A stretch of 64,000 bases of DNA from Thalassomonas haliotis (GCF_028657945.1 NZ_CP059693.1:5270001-5334000); one strand, 5' to 3'. Shown: positions 20,289-28,858, counted from the stretch's first letter. Notes: generated from the letters alone by a model not told the origin. Program-made: numbers and translations.

Positions 20289-21179
20289 TCCAAGCACTTC
20301 TTTTCGATATCTTTATTTAGCTAGTTTCTTAATTCTAATAAAACAAGTCTTCCAATATTTTTCCGGTTTAAAATAACGCAGACTGTTATTTCTGTTTTTT
20401 CATCGCTCAACTCGATAAACCCGGGTTAAATACGAACTAAAAGCCCAACCTTACCTGTTTAGCTTTATTTAATTTCAGGTATGTTTTATACCAATTGACT
20501 TAAGTATTTGCTCATCTTCGAATGGCCTAAAGGTCCAAGTCCTGCGTTGTTTTCAATGCCAATAGCCAGCTATTGCTCAATCAACCCCCTTGAACTTGAA
20601 CCTTTATCCTCATCGAATATTGCTCACCTACTTAAGTCAATTGGCATTATTAAGCCGACTTTTGTTGTTTTATAACCAAAGTTATTCATCTTGTGCACAA
20701 GACTCGCTAATGATTTAAAAACTCGCCGCTTAAATTTTAGACAAGTTCCACGGTTAGACTGCCTTTATAAATAGCTATACAAAGAAGGTTAATTAGCGGC
20801 AAAAGCAGGCACAAAAAACAAACAAGTTGCCTTTTCACACATAAACTTCTTAGCTATTAACGAAATAAACCTGACACAAACGTCAAGTTTTCCACATTGC
20901 CCGACATCTTTTATCAAAAAAACGACAAAAATCCGCCTCCAAGGCAAGTTTTATCCGGGCAAACATGACTCTGCTTAGCCTGCGATTTTGTACGAAAAAA
21001 AGTCGTAATATTACTAGTTTTGTTTACCTCTTATGTTTCTAATGAGTTGCCGGAAAAAACACCGGTATTTCATAAAACATTAATAAAAACATGGTAAGGC
21101 CATGAACAGGGAATTTAGGACATGTTCATATATAGCCGCCATATAAAAACAAAAACCAAGTACACCAAGGAGAAGTAGT
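20289..21179. other. Long AT-rich intergenic region upstream of the metalloprotease
   Basis: About 890 bp without a credible gene. It contains a 155-bp imperfect palindromic element (20491-20645, listed separately). The rest is AT-rich with no recognised RNA. The metalloprotease promoter must lie in the right-hand part. Confidence 0.5.
20491..20645. repeat. Imperfect 155-bp palindromic element (MITE-like)
   Basis: The ends CCAATTGACTTAAGTA (left) and TACTTAAGTCAATTGG (right) are perfect 16-bp inverted repeats. Similarity continues inward with mismatches (TGCTCA, TTCGA, AGGTCCAAG versus AGGTTCAAG). No ORF is inside. The shape fits a small non-autonomous mobile element or a structured repeat. 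No second copy occurs in this window. Confidence 0.6.
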
Positions 21180-21941
21180 GTGTTAAAGAAACTAGCAAGT
21201 AAAACCTTAATCGGTCTTTCAGTATCAGCGGTATTAACGGCATCGGCCATGGCCAAAGATGTTGTTGTTGACGTTTATTATACTGCCTCGGCAGCATCAA
21301 GAAGCTTCGACATTAAAACTGAAATCAAGAATATGGTTGCCGCTTCTAACGCCAACTATGCGAAAAACGGCTTAGACATCAACCTGGTTTTAGCCTGGGA
21401 TGGCGACAACCAGACAAGCACCGATTATGTTGCTTCATGGAATAATATCCAGAGCCTGTATAAAAACAGTCAAATCAGAAACTGGCGCGATGAATACAAA
21501 GCTGATTTCGTGGTTGTGATCGGTTCAGCACAAAGCACCTGGCAGGGTACTACCTGTGGTATCGCCGGTTCTATCTACGGTATGGCTGACGTCTTCCCGG
21601 ATCACAATGCCTACGACAGCTATGCCTATAACATCACAGCCAACAACTGTGGCGATACTACCCTTACCTTTATGCATGAGCTTGGCCACAACATGGGCTT
21701 AGGTCATTCTGTAAGACAAGGTGCTGAAGGCGGTGTTTACACCTGGGGCGTAGGTTACGGCGTTGACAACCAGTTCGCCACTATCATGGCTTACCCGCAA
21801 GAGTTCAATACCACCAACCAGTTATCTTATTTCTCTAACCCTGGCCTATCTTTAAGCGGTGAGCCAATTGGCGTGAACAATGTAGCCGATGCGCAAAGAG
21901 CACTTGAATTAGTGACAGACCAAATCGCTGCATTCCGTTAA
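21180..21941 (+). CDS. Secreted metzincin zinc metalloprotease
   Basis: A 253-residue exported protease. The GTG start is supported by AAGGAGAAGTA directly upstream. A signal peptide ends near SAMA. The zinc motif HELGHNMGLGH (HExxHxxGxxH) and a downstream Met-turn TIMAYP place it among metzincins, closest in look to reprolysin or M72-type enzymes. The mature catalytic domain starts almost directly after the signal peptide, so there is no room for the usual N-terminal prodomain. The next gene encodes a membrane-anchored domain that could supply it. It has its own terminator. Confidence 0.92.
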   Translation: MLKKLASKTLIGLSVSAVLTASAMAKDVVVDVYYTASAASRSFDIKTEIKNMVAASNANYAKNGLDINLVLAWDGDNQTSTDYVASWNNIQSLYKNSQIRNWRDEYKADFVVVIGSAQSTWQGTTCGIAGSIYGMADVFPDHNAYDSYAYNITANNCGDTTLTFMHELGHNMGLGHSVRQGAEGGVYTWGVGYGVDNQFATIMAYPQEFNTTNQLSYFSNPGLSLSGEPIGVNNVADAQRALELVTDQIAAFR

Positions 21942-22023
21942 TTTTTAACGGACAGAAATAAACCCAAGCGAAATAAGTGTCAGCTGTCGGATCATCGTAG
22001 TTTTCGGCTTCACTTTTCGCTTT

Positions 22024-22061
22024 AAATAAGACTTAGGCAGTAAAGCCTGAGTCTTATTTTT
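22024..22061 (+). terminator. Terminator after the metalloprotease
   Basis: AATAAGACTTAGGC pairs with GCCTGAGTCTTATT around AGTAAA and ends in a T-run. A weaker hairpin built on AAGCGAAA / TTTTCGCTT lies just upstream at about 21964-22022. Confidence 0.85.
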
Positions 22062-22126
22062 ACCGGCTGAGATATACCCGCAACCGGTATTGAGCAACAG
22101 AAAAAGAAAATTAAGCAGGAAATGTT

Positions 22127-22858
22127 ATGAAAAAAGCACTTATGATTTTAACCGGTTTGACCGCAATGGCGGCTATTGCATTCTGGCTAAATTCAACCGG
22201 TAGCGACACTAAGGTAAGCAAAAGCGAGATACAGAGTAAAAACACTGTTGCTGAAAAAGCACAGAACCCGCACAAGCAGCACCTGGTGGCTCATCAACAT
22301 GCCCATCCAGCAAAACCTAAGGCTCAACCTCAGGTTACCCCAATAAATAATCTTGCTGCCGTTCAAAGCGACAGCGGCTATCCGGCAGATCCGGTATTTA
22401 CCCAGTCGGAAACGGCAGAAAAAGTATTAAAAGCCTCGGGAAAATTACGGGAAAACCTGCGCGGCGAAGTTTACCTGGAAATTGACAACAGCCACCTTTC
22501 CTCGCTGGAAACCGGTGATACCCTGAAGTTAGAAGTCCCTTTCTTCGATATGTACTACGACGCCGAAGTGGCAAGTACCGATCAGGACAGACACGGCAAC
22601 AAAACCATTAACGCCTCCTTTGAGCTCAATGACGAAACCTATAACACCACACTGACCATTAATGACCACGCCATATATGCCCATGTCAACACACCATACG
22701 GCATCTACACCTTAGCCGGTGACGGCCAATACGCCTGGATGGCAGAATCCAGCGACCTGGTGCATGGCGCCATTCCGGATCAAATTGGCCCGGGTGAAGA
22801 CGATCACAGCGACGGCAGTGACATCCCGCAAAAACCGATTGAAATTGCCGGCAAATAA
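22127..22858 (+). CDS. Membrane-anchored protein with protease-prodomain-like region
   Basis: 243 residues. An N-terminal membrane anchor (about 4-21, ALMILTGLTAMAAIAFWL) is followed by a His/Gln/Pro-rich linker (to about residue 95). The next domain reads RENLRGEVYLEI, TGDTLKLEVPFFDMYYDAEV, ETYNTTLTINDHAIYAHV and TPYGIYTLAGDGQYAWM. That order resembles the prodomains found in front of secreted metalloproteases (a short strand, a turn, then an 'xGxIxTPxGxYxL' strand). Because the neighbouring protease lacks a prodomain, this may be an anchored chaperone or inhibitor acting in trans, as CpaB does for CpaA. The assignment is an inference. The C-terminus is acidic. Confidence 0.65.
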   Translation: MKKALMILTGLTAMAAIAFWLNSTGSDTKVSKSEIQSKNTVAEKAQNPHKQHLVAHQHAHPAKPKAQPQVTPINNLAAVQSDSGYPADPVFTQSETAEKVLKASGKLRENLRGEVYLEIDNSHLSSLETGDTLKLEVPFFDMYYDAEVASTDQDRHGNKTINASFELNDETYNTTLTINDHAIYAHVNTPYGIYTLAGDGQYAWMAESSDLVHGAIPDQIGPGEDDHSDGSDIPQKPIEIAGK

Positions 22859-23289
22859 CAAGCTTGCCATTAAGAGCCGCCAAGGCGGCTATCAGCACAA
22901 CTTAGACAAAACGGCCTGCAATACCTGCCTTTCCGGATTTGTTTCCAGTAAAGGTCTGTGACAGGCCGTTATCTACTGCCAACTTCCCTCCCCCGATGGC
23001 AAAACCTGATACTTTATTTTGCGTTAAGCTTATACCGTTTTGACTATGTCTTTAGCCGAAGAAAAGCTTCACTGATATGCTCACGGTTTTGCAACTGAAA
23101 AAATCGGCGGCGCTTCTGTGAATACTACTGGTTAAGAAAAATCTATAAAGACCAGTATAATGTTCAGGCTTAGATAATAACGGCGTCAAATTTAGCTGAT
23201 GTGGGGCAAAATATCGAGAGTGGCTCTGTTGAGCAGCTAATGCCACGCACTTTTATTTTTAACTTAGGTTAAAAAAGGGAGGATTGCCT

Positions 23290-23352
23290 ATGAACTCTAC
23301 ACTGAATACCAACTGTAAAGGGCATTGTCCATATCCTCAAAAACGCCCATAA
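23290..23352 (+). CDS. Possible 20-aa leader peptide
   Basis: An ATG at 23290 follows an AGGGAGG ribosome binding site at good spacing and encodes MNSTLNTNCKGHCPYPQKRP before a stop. The stop codon runs straight into a hairpin with flanking A and T runs (23353-23399). Position and spacing suggest a leader ORF or short peptide, but coding cannot be shown at this length. Confidence 0.25.
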   Translation: MNSTLNTNCKGHCPYPQKRP

Positions 23353-23399
23353 AAAAAGACCACCCCACTGTTGCTTTAGCCAGTAGATTGGTCTTTTCT
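23353..23399. terminator. Bidirectional hairpin upstream of SymE-like gene 1
   Basis: AAAAGACCA pairs with TGGTCTTTT and an inner ACTG/CAGT stem closes the loop. It could terminate the short leader ORF transcript or an antisense RNA reading from the SymE side. Confidence 0.55.
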
Positions 23400-23468
23400 T
23401 AATAATGCTTACAGCAAAGCTTGAGCCTAAGTTGCAGCATAAGTTGTAGCCTAAGTTGTAACACAAGT

Positions 23469-23532
23469 CGCAACCCCTGAGTGGTGACACACTCAGAGGT
23501 CGCTAACCAAAACGAACTTATAGGAGTCCGTC
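23469..23532 (+). promoter_or_regulatory. Conserved 5' leader of SymE-like gene 1
   Basis: This leader (CAACCCCTGAGTGGTGA, then ACACTCAGAGG, GCTAACCAA, ACGAACT, GGAGTCCGT up to the ATG) is nearly the same as the one in front of SymE-like gene 2 on the other strand (29170-29232). It can form a CCCCTGAGTG / CACTCAGAGG hairpin. In E. coli the symE leader is bound by the antisense RNA SymR, so conservation here may reflect similar control. No antisense promoter was identified. Confidence 0.45.
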
Positions 23533-23817
23533 ATGGCTGAATATCATCATACGCCAGAGCCTCGCCCGGCAAAAGCAAAATATCCCGCCACGCGCCAGCT
23601 CAAAGTGCTGGAAACCACCAGTGGAACTCAGGTAAGACCCAGAGACATAGGCATTAACTATGTGCCGGTCAACCTTGAACCTTGTATCGTTCTGCGGGGA
23701 AAATGGCTTAGAGAAGCCGGCTTTATCATAGGAGAAAAGGTCACGGTAATCGTTAACAAAGGATCATTGCTCATAAAACCCAATCAGGCCCCTTCCGGCC
23801 CAACGGGTAAGCAATAA
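23533..23817 (+). CDS. SymE-like protein 1 (type I toxin-antitoxin family)
   Basis: A 94-residue protein whose core ALRGKWL-type segment (CIVLRGKWLREAGFIIGEKVTVIVNKGSLLIKPNQ) matches the SymE toxin family, an AbrB/SpoVT-like fold. In E. coli SymE is an SOS-induced, RNA-controlled protein affecting nucleic acids. The N-terminal half (AEYHHTPEPRPAKAKYP) is shared with the second copy at 28900. A GGAG ribosome binding site precedes the ATG. A hairpin (23829-23859) follows, then a DDE transposase-like gene. Activity is not shown by the sequence. Confidence 0.8.
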   Translation: MAEYHHTPEPRPAKAKYPATRQLKVLETTSGTQVRPRDIGINYVPVNLEPCIVLRGKWLREAGFIIGEKVTVIVNKGSLLIKPNQAPSGPTGKQ

Positions 23818-23828
23818 CAGGAAAATCA

Positions 23829-23859
23829 AGCGACTGCGCCCTGCAAGGGCGTAGTCGCT
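23829..23859 (+). terminator. Hairpin after SymE-like gene 1
   Basis: AGCGACT-CGCCC pairs with GGGCG-AGTCGCT around TGCAA, 12 bp after the stop. It lacks a T-run, so it is a weak or rho-assisted terminator or a message-end stabiliser. Confidence 0.5.
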
Positions 23860-23988
23860 GACCTTAAAACGGTACAAGTGAGCGATTAAATTACCGGACG
23901 CTATCCGAACGCCTTACCACCCCTACCCTTTTCTTGCCTGTCGGGAAAAATACGTTAAACTCCCCCGCTTTTTCGCCGACGAATCATG

Positions 23989-24888
23989 ATGTTGATATAT
24001 TGGCAATATACCTGTGCTTTTTGTTTTTTCCTGTTCGAGCGCTTTTTTGGCCGTAAAAAACGCATAAAATATTACCCGCCACAAAACACCTTATCCGACA
24101 AAAAAATGCCCCCGGAAAAATATGCCAGAAACCGTAAAAAGCCCCAATGGGTGGTGGATAAGGTGCTTTACCTTAGCGCCGTATCAGGGGCAGGTTGCGG
24201 CAAAGTGGCAGAGATTTTTAACCAAAGCTACGGGGATAAAACCACAGTTTCAAAAACCTTTGTTTATGAAAAAATCAAAGCCAACCGTTACCAACTACAA
24301 GTGATAAAGCGCAAGATCAAACAAAAGCCGCCAAGTACAACTCCCGTCAACCATACCTGGGGACTGGATCTGACCCAGGTTAAACTGTCAGCCAAACAGG
24401 CAACCATTTTAGGCATCATAGAACACGGCTCGCGCTTAAACCTGGCGCTGCGGGAAATTCCTACCAAACATTCGGCGCAGCTGTTGCTGGTTTTGTGTCA
24501 AACCATACGGCAATTTGCTTTTCCCAAAAACGTACGTACGGATAACGAGCGTTGCTTTACCTCAGCCTTTTTCACCACCGCCCTGAAACTACTTGGCATA
24601 CGGCATCAAACCACGCACCTTGCTTCGCCTTGGGAAAACGGCAGGATTGAGCGTTTCTTCGGTACGCTGAAAAGCAAAGTCCGGCAGCTGGATTTATCGG
24701 GTTTGAATAACGTGCAAACCGAGCTTTCCACATTCAGGTGTTGGTATAACCAAATACGCCCCCACCAAAACCTGGCCGGGTATACACCTATGGAGGTATG
24801 GCAAAACAAGGCCAACCGGCATGGCAATAAAGCGATATGGGTGAGCGACTGGCACGGTTTGCTTACGGGCTACTATTTTCCGGGCTGA
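23989..24888 (+). mobile_element. DDE transposase-like gene, copy 1 (intact)
   Basis: About 299 residues of integrase-core (rve) type, IS481/IS3-like. Order: a short hydrophobic leader (MLIYWQYTCAFCFFLFERFFG), a basic linker, a helix-turn-helix-like region (GCGKVAEIFNQSYGDKTTVSK), then the catalytic triad in WGLDLTQ, VRTDNERCF and ENGRIERFFGTLK, and the conserved end GYTPMEVW...WVSDWHGLLTGYYFPG. Two further copies lie within 7 kb, clearly homologous but not identical. A shared hairpin array follows it. No convincing left terminal repeat was found, so mobility today is uncertain. Confidence 0.85.
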
Positions 24889-24916
24889 CGGGCAAAACGC
24901 CCGTCACAAAAAAAGC

Positions 24917-25122
24917 CACGGCAAGCGTTCATACTTGCTGTGACTGTTGGCGGCTGAAATCTGGCTGTTGGCCCTGAAATGGTGCTGTTTTAATAAAGGC
25001 TGGGAAATTTATGGGCAAGCTTGCCCATAAATTGCTGCAGAATGAAAAATCATTGCTGCTTATTTAAACAAAAAAGCAGCAAATTAATTAACGATCACCG
25101 TCCGAACGGTACGAACGGGACA
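24917..25122 (+). repeat. Conserved hairpin array downstream of DDE copy 1
   Basis: Four elements in order. (1) A hairpin with the loop CGTTCATA (24917-24942, stem CACGGCAAG/CTTGCTGTG). (2) A perfect 28-bp palindrome centred on GGGCAAGCTTGCCC (25006-25033). (3) A hairpin TTGCTGCTT / AAGCAGCAA with loop TATTTAAACAAA (25053-25083). (4) A direct-repeat end GTCCGAACGGTACGAACGGGACA (25100-25122). The same order recurs after copies 2 and 3. It ends in ACA, as IS481-type right ends do. Confidence 0.75.
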
Positions 25123-25346
25123 ATCACTACAGCTGCTAAAAAATGCTCAATACCGATTAAAAACAGGAAATAAGCAATCAGTCGCTTTATGACTGGATTT
25201 GAAAAGCAACCCAAAGGTCATGTTTAATAACCAACTGTTATTCAAAGCCGATAACAGGGTCCACATCATACCCACCTCTGGCTTGGTTTTATTATTCATC
25301 CGGGCAAACGCATGCCCGGATGGACATCAACCATTAAATGGTCAAG

Positions 25347-27230
25347 TTAAAGTTTGATATAATCGCCACTGACGACATCATAAACAAAAACCGTGTTAAC
25401 CCTGGTATCAAGACTGTCTCCGACGATATAAAGCAACTTGCTTTCATCATCAAATTCCAGCCCGACACTGCTGACAGTACTGGTCACAATACTTGTTACA
25501 TTAAGGAAGTTTTCGATCAAAACACTGGTAGTTTCACTGGTAAGATCATAACTGGTCAAGTTATTATCTTCATCAACAAAATAAATGACTTGATTGGCAT
25601 TATCTATGGCCAGGTCATTGACGGTATAGGTCGTTGTCCCCTCAATTTCAGCAACACTGTTAACTACTGTGGTATCAACGGTCTGTAAAGGTGAGCCAAA
25701 AAAGGAATTCGTTGCCACAATTAAACTGTCATTACCTGGATTAAAGATGCCGGATAAGGGAAATGAAATGGCTTGCGGCGAAGCACTGCCATCCGCCACC
25801 AGGGTACGGTTACCCGTAGTAAGATCAAGTGACAATACTTGATTATTGGTATTATCAATCAAATAAGCAAGCCCCTGATCGTCAAAGATAATATCAGTGA
25901 TCAGGCCAAAGGACGGCCCGGAACCAATAACATCAGAAGATAAAACCGAACGTTCAAGAGTGGCGATATCCGTCACTAAAACAGCCGAAGTAACTCCGTT
26001 GTTTACACCGGTAACCAATTGATTGCTAGTTTTGTCAAATGCGATACTAAAACGCTGGGCATTACTGAAAGTATCTTCGGTATCAGTCGCCGCTACAGTG
26101 CTCTGCGTGCCGTCCGTTAAATCAATTGCATAAGTTTTGATGTCTGAAACCACCAGACCGGTAACCTGGACATACATACGGTTATTGGCTGTATCTAGCG
26201 ACATGTCGACTATGTTATTGTCGATGTCAATTTCCGATGACGAGCTTGCCGATATCGGCAGGACACTGCTTCCTGTCAAGCCCTTAGAGTCTGTTGCAGT
26301 AACGGTTATCGACTCGACATCCGTTAAACTCACATCGGCAACACGCCAGGCATTGCCCTCTTCATCAATGACGGCATCATAACTGGTCTCGTTTGCACTC
26401 AGGGTAACACTGGCCAGGGTTGCACCATTTTTCGTGGTGACATTGCCAAAAACATCAATTTCGCTAGCGGTTATTTCCGCGTAGGGCAACGGAAAATCAA
26501 CCGCCACTTCCGGCATGTTTTTGGACAGCACAGTAATATCAACCGTATCGCTACTGGTAGCCCCCAGGTTGTCCGTTACCTGTACGGTAAAGGTTAAAGT
26601 CTGGGTATTATCGACATCGGGTGCGATAAAGCTCGCAACCGCCTGGTCACTATCGGTAATGGTTTCAACATTAATATCACCCGACATTTGCTGCCATAAA
26701 TAACTTGCAATACTACCGTCAGTATTAGCGTCGGCGGCTACAGCCGTTAAAGTCACGGTATCGCCCGCAGTCACGGTCTGCTCATCTCCGGCATCGACAG
26801 TGGGGGCAATATTATCTTCGGTAATGGTGATAATAAACTCATCCGTCGCCGAAGCCGAACCCGCGCTACAAGTTACCGTAACCGAGGCAATACCTGGCCG
26901 GGTAGGCGTACCTTGAATACTGTTAAAGTTAACTAAGGATAAACCGGAACCATTACTCATTCGGGTAATGCTATAAGTGATGGCATCACCATCTGCATCG
27001 GTGCAAGTATCCGCCGGAATATCGAAATGATAGTTTTCCCCCACTTTAGCGCTTTCATCGCCAATGGGATTAGCAACAACCGGGGCGTTATCTGATGAGG
27101 TGACTGCGGTATCAGGTGACGTTGCTGAATTTCCACTATCACTGCTACCACCGCTTCCGCCGCCACAGGCAGCCAGGCCAAGCACTGATAAAGCAACGAA
27201 TGACTTTCTAAAGAAATCTACTGAGAACAT
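25347..27230 (-). CDS. Surface lipoprotein with Ig-like domains and beta-propeller
   Basis: A 627-residue lipoprotein: signal peptide with lipobox LAAC, then a Gly/Ser linker. A cadherin/dystroglycan-like domain follows (about 50-135, NPIGDESAKVGENYHFDIP). A PKD/REJ-like domain (about 140-235) has APTVDAGDEQTVTAGDTVTL and QVTDNLGATSSDTVDI, and another Ig-like module runs to about 330. The C-terminal half has repeated NNRMYV, NQLVTG, QVLSLDLTTGNRTLV and QVIYFVDEDNN motifs that fit a beta-propeller. It is likely a surface adhesion or binding protein. A c-di-GMP-I riboswitch lies about 140 bp upstream in the leader. Confidence 0.85.
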   Translation of the reverse strand: MFSVDFFRKSFVALSVLGLAACGGGSGGSSDSGNSATSPDTAVTSSDNAPVVANPIGDESAKVGENYHFDIPADTCTDADGDAITYSITRMSNGSGLSLVNFNSIQGTPTRPGIASVTVTCSAGSASATDEFIITITEDNIAPTVDAGDEQTVTAGDTVTLTAVAADANTDGSIASYLWQQMSGDINVETITDSDQAVASFIAPDVDNTQTLTFTVQVTDNLGATSSDTVDITVLSKNMPEVAVDFPLPYAEITASEIDVFGNVTTKNGATLASVTLSANETSYDAVIDEEGNAWRVADVSLTDVESITVTATDSKGLTGSSVLPISASSSSEIDIDNNIVDMSLDTANNRMYVQVTGLVVSDIKTYAIDLTDGTQSTVAATDTEDTFSNAQRFSIAFDKTSNQLVTGVNNGVTSAVLVTDIATLERSVLSSDVIGSGPSFGLITDIIFDDQGLAYLIDNTNNQVLSLDLTTGNRTLVADGSASPQAISFPLSGIFNPGNDSLIVATNSFFGSPLQTVDTTVVNSVAEIEGTTTYTVNDLAIDNANQVIYFVDEDNNLTSYDLTSETTSVLIENFLNVTSIVTSTVSSVGLEFDDESKLLYIVGDSLDTRVNTVFVYDVVSGDYIKL

Positions 27231-27259
27231 TTATTATCCTAATAACTTAAAAATGCAAA

Positions 27260-27271
27260 CACCTTCAGGTG
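27260..27271 (-). terminator. Small hairpin with T-run in the riboswitch leader
   Basis: On the minus strand CACCT-GA-AGGTG is followed by TTTGCATTTTT, about 30 nt before the lipoprotein start. It could be the expression platform of the riboswitch (intrinsic terminator) or a hairpin affecting the ribosome site. The stem is short, so the assignment is weak. Confidence 0.35.
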
Positions 27272-27370
27272 CTTATAAAAATTAATACCGGATAAAAACA
27301 AAAATTAGACGCGAGAAAATAGACATGCTCCTCTCACCCTATGGCAGGAAGCGGTTGTATAATTCACTAA

Positions 27371-27445
27371 CTTAGGTGGCCCCACTATCTGCAACTTATT
27401 GCAGACTGGTAGCTTTGCGTCCAGACCTCACGATCTGTTTGCCTT
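27371..27445 (-). ncRNA. c-di-GMP-I (GEMM) riboswitch upstream of the lipoprotein
   Basis: On the minus strand the aptamer shows the GEMM-I core: GGCAAAC (27437-27443), a short stem with a GUGA GNRA tetraloop (CAGATCGTGAGGTCTG), GGACGCAAAGC, the second stem (CCAGTCTGC ... GCAGATAG) and GTGGGGCCACC closing the aptamer. These agree with the known Vibrio Vc2-type aptamer order. It lies about 140 nt upstream of the 627-residue lipoprotein start on the same strand. A second aptamer with the same layout is at 55265-55343. Confidence 0.85.
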
Positions 27446-27466
27446 TATCTTGTTATATTGCTGTAA

Positions 27467-27482
27467 ACAATCAGCTGATTGT
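27467..27482. repeat. 16-bp palindrome upstream of GEMM aptamer 1
   Basis: ACAATCAGCTGATTGT is a perfect palindrome between the presumed promoter and the aptamer. It could be an operator or a transcribed hairpin. It has no counterpart at the second aptamer. Confidence 0.4.
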
Positions 27483-27586
27483 CGGCGCGTATGTTAACAG
27501 AGCGATAGTGATAAGTATATTTTTTACTCTAAAATACTTTTCAAGCTATCACTACAGGTTGTTATTTATCTTTTATAGGCCCATAC

Positions 27587-27600
27587 GTCCGAACGGGACA
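27587..27600 (+). repeat. Solitary DDE-element end half-site
   Basis: GTCCGAACGGGACA is a shortened copy of the direct-repeat end found after each DDE copy. It sits just upstream of DDE copy 2, so it may be the end of a lost element or of a deletion junction. Confidence 0.5.
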
Positions 27601-27657
27601 TCGGTGTAATTGCAGCGGCAGCCGCGATAACATATGCGATTTTTACTGTGCCTGAAA

Positions 27658-28561
27658 ATGCTATTGATATATTGGCAATACCTTGCCGCTATCTGCTATT
27701 GGATGCTTTATTGCTTTTGTTACCCGAAAGCCCAATTAAAATATCGCCTAAAGCCAAATCCCTTGCCCGTTAGAAAAACGCCCCCGACACGCTATGCCAG
27801 AAACCGTAAAAAGCCGCCCTGGGTTGTCAATAAAGTACTTTACCTTAAAGCGATTTCTGGTGGCGGCTGCGGCTCGGTTGCAGCCCTTTTTAATCAGCGC
27901 TACGGCCATAAAACCACAGTTTCGAAAAGCTTTGTTTACGAGAAACTCAAAAGCAACCAATATCGGCTGCAAGTGATTAAGCGAAACATCAGACAAAAAC
28001 CGGCAAAAAGAATACCGGTAAACCATACCTGGGGACTGGATTTAACCCAGGTAAAGTTGTCAAAAAAGCAGGCGGTTATTTTAGGAGTTATCGAGCACGG
28101 CTCGCAGCTGAATTTAATCCTGCGCGAGCTGCCAACAAAACATTCCGACCGGCTGTTATTGGCCCAGTGCCAAACCATTTGCCAATTCGGTTTGCCAAAA
28201 AATATACGCACCGACAACGAAGCTTGTTTTACCTCGCTCTTTTTCATCACCGGCTTAAAGCTGCTGGATATCCAGCATCAAAGCACGCACCTTGCCTCGC
28301 CCTGGGGAAAATGGCCGGATAGAACGCTTTTTTGGTACGCTGAAAAGCAAAATCAAGCGACTGGATTTAACAACATTTGACAGCATACAAGATGAACTGG
28401 CCGTGTTCAGGTTTTGGTATAACCAGATACGCCCCCATCAAAACCTTGCCGGGTATACGCCCATGGAAGTATGGCAAAACCAACCCAACCGTCATAAAAA
28501 CAAGGCGATATGGGTGAACGACTGGCACGGTTTATTGACGGGGTATTATTTTCCCCGCTGA
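27658..28561 (+). pseudogene. DDE transposase-like gene, copy 2 (frameshifted)
   Basis: Homologous throughout to copies 1 and 3, starting with MLLIYWQYLAAICYW and ending WVNDWHGLLTGYYFPR. At about 28308 the sequence reads TGGGGAAAATGG where the intact copies have TGGGAAAACGG. One extra G shifts the frame exactly before the catalytic Glu (ENGRIERFFGTLK is continued in the other frame). The protein is therefore truncated after residue 240 and lacks the third catalytic residue. The rest of the reading is well preserved, so the lesion looks recent. Confidence 0.85.
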
Positions 28562-28589
28562 CGGGTAAAGCGGCGTTAAAAAGAAAAAA

Positions 28590-28796
28590 GCCACAGCAAG
28601 CGTTTGTACTTGCTGTGGCTTATTGCGGCTTGTATTTGGCTTTTGCCTCAATTCTGAAGCGATAAGGTAAAAACAAAGAAACTTTATCGGCAAGCTTGCC
28701 GGTAAATTATTACGGAATATAAGAGCTTTGCTGCTTTTTCAAACAAAAAACAGCAAAATTATTACCGATCTCCGTCCGAACGATACGAACGGGACA
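28590..28796 (+). repeat. Conserved hairpin array downstream of DDE copy 2
   Basis: Same order as after copy 1: hairpin GCCACAGCAAG / CTTGCTGTGGC with loop CGTTTGTA (28590-28619); near-perfect palindrome TTTATCGGCAAGC / TTGCCGGTAAA (28683-28706); hairpin TTTGCTG / CAGCAAA (28727-28757); and the direct-repeat end CGTCCGAACGATACGAACGGGACA (28773-28796). Confidence 0.75.
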
Positions 28797-28858
28797 ATCA
28801 GGCAGTGTTAAAACGAGAATAAATGGCGCGGTATATCAAATGAAAGGTTATCCATAAA

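Larger units (their letters stand above)
22859..23532. other. Intergenic region containing the SymE-like leader
   Basis: No long gene. It holds an inverted repeat AACGGCCTG / CAGGCCGTT (about 22909-22972), a 20-codon ORF with a strong ribosome binding site (23290-23352), a terminator-like hairpin (23353-23399) and a conserved leader (about 23470-23532) shared with the second SymE-like gene. Confidence 0.5.

Noticed and set aside
27748-28250. Antisense ORFs over the DDE genes
   Set aside because: Their translations are the reverse reading of conserved transposase codons, seen equally opposite copies 1 and 3.
28290-28320. Programmed frameshift in DDE copy 2, as in IS3-type elements
   Set aside because: The two other copies encode the same region in a single frame, and the shift arises from one extra G in a G run just before the catalytic Glu. 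A mutation explains it better.
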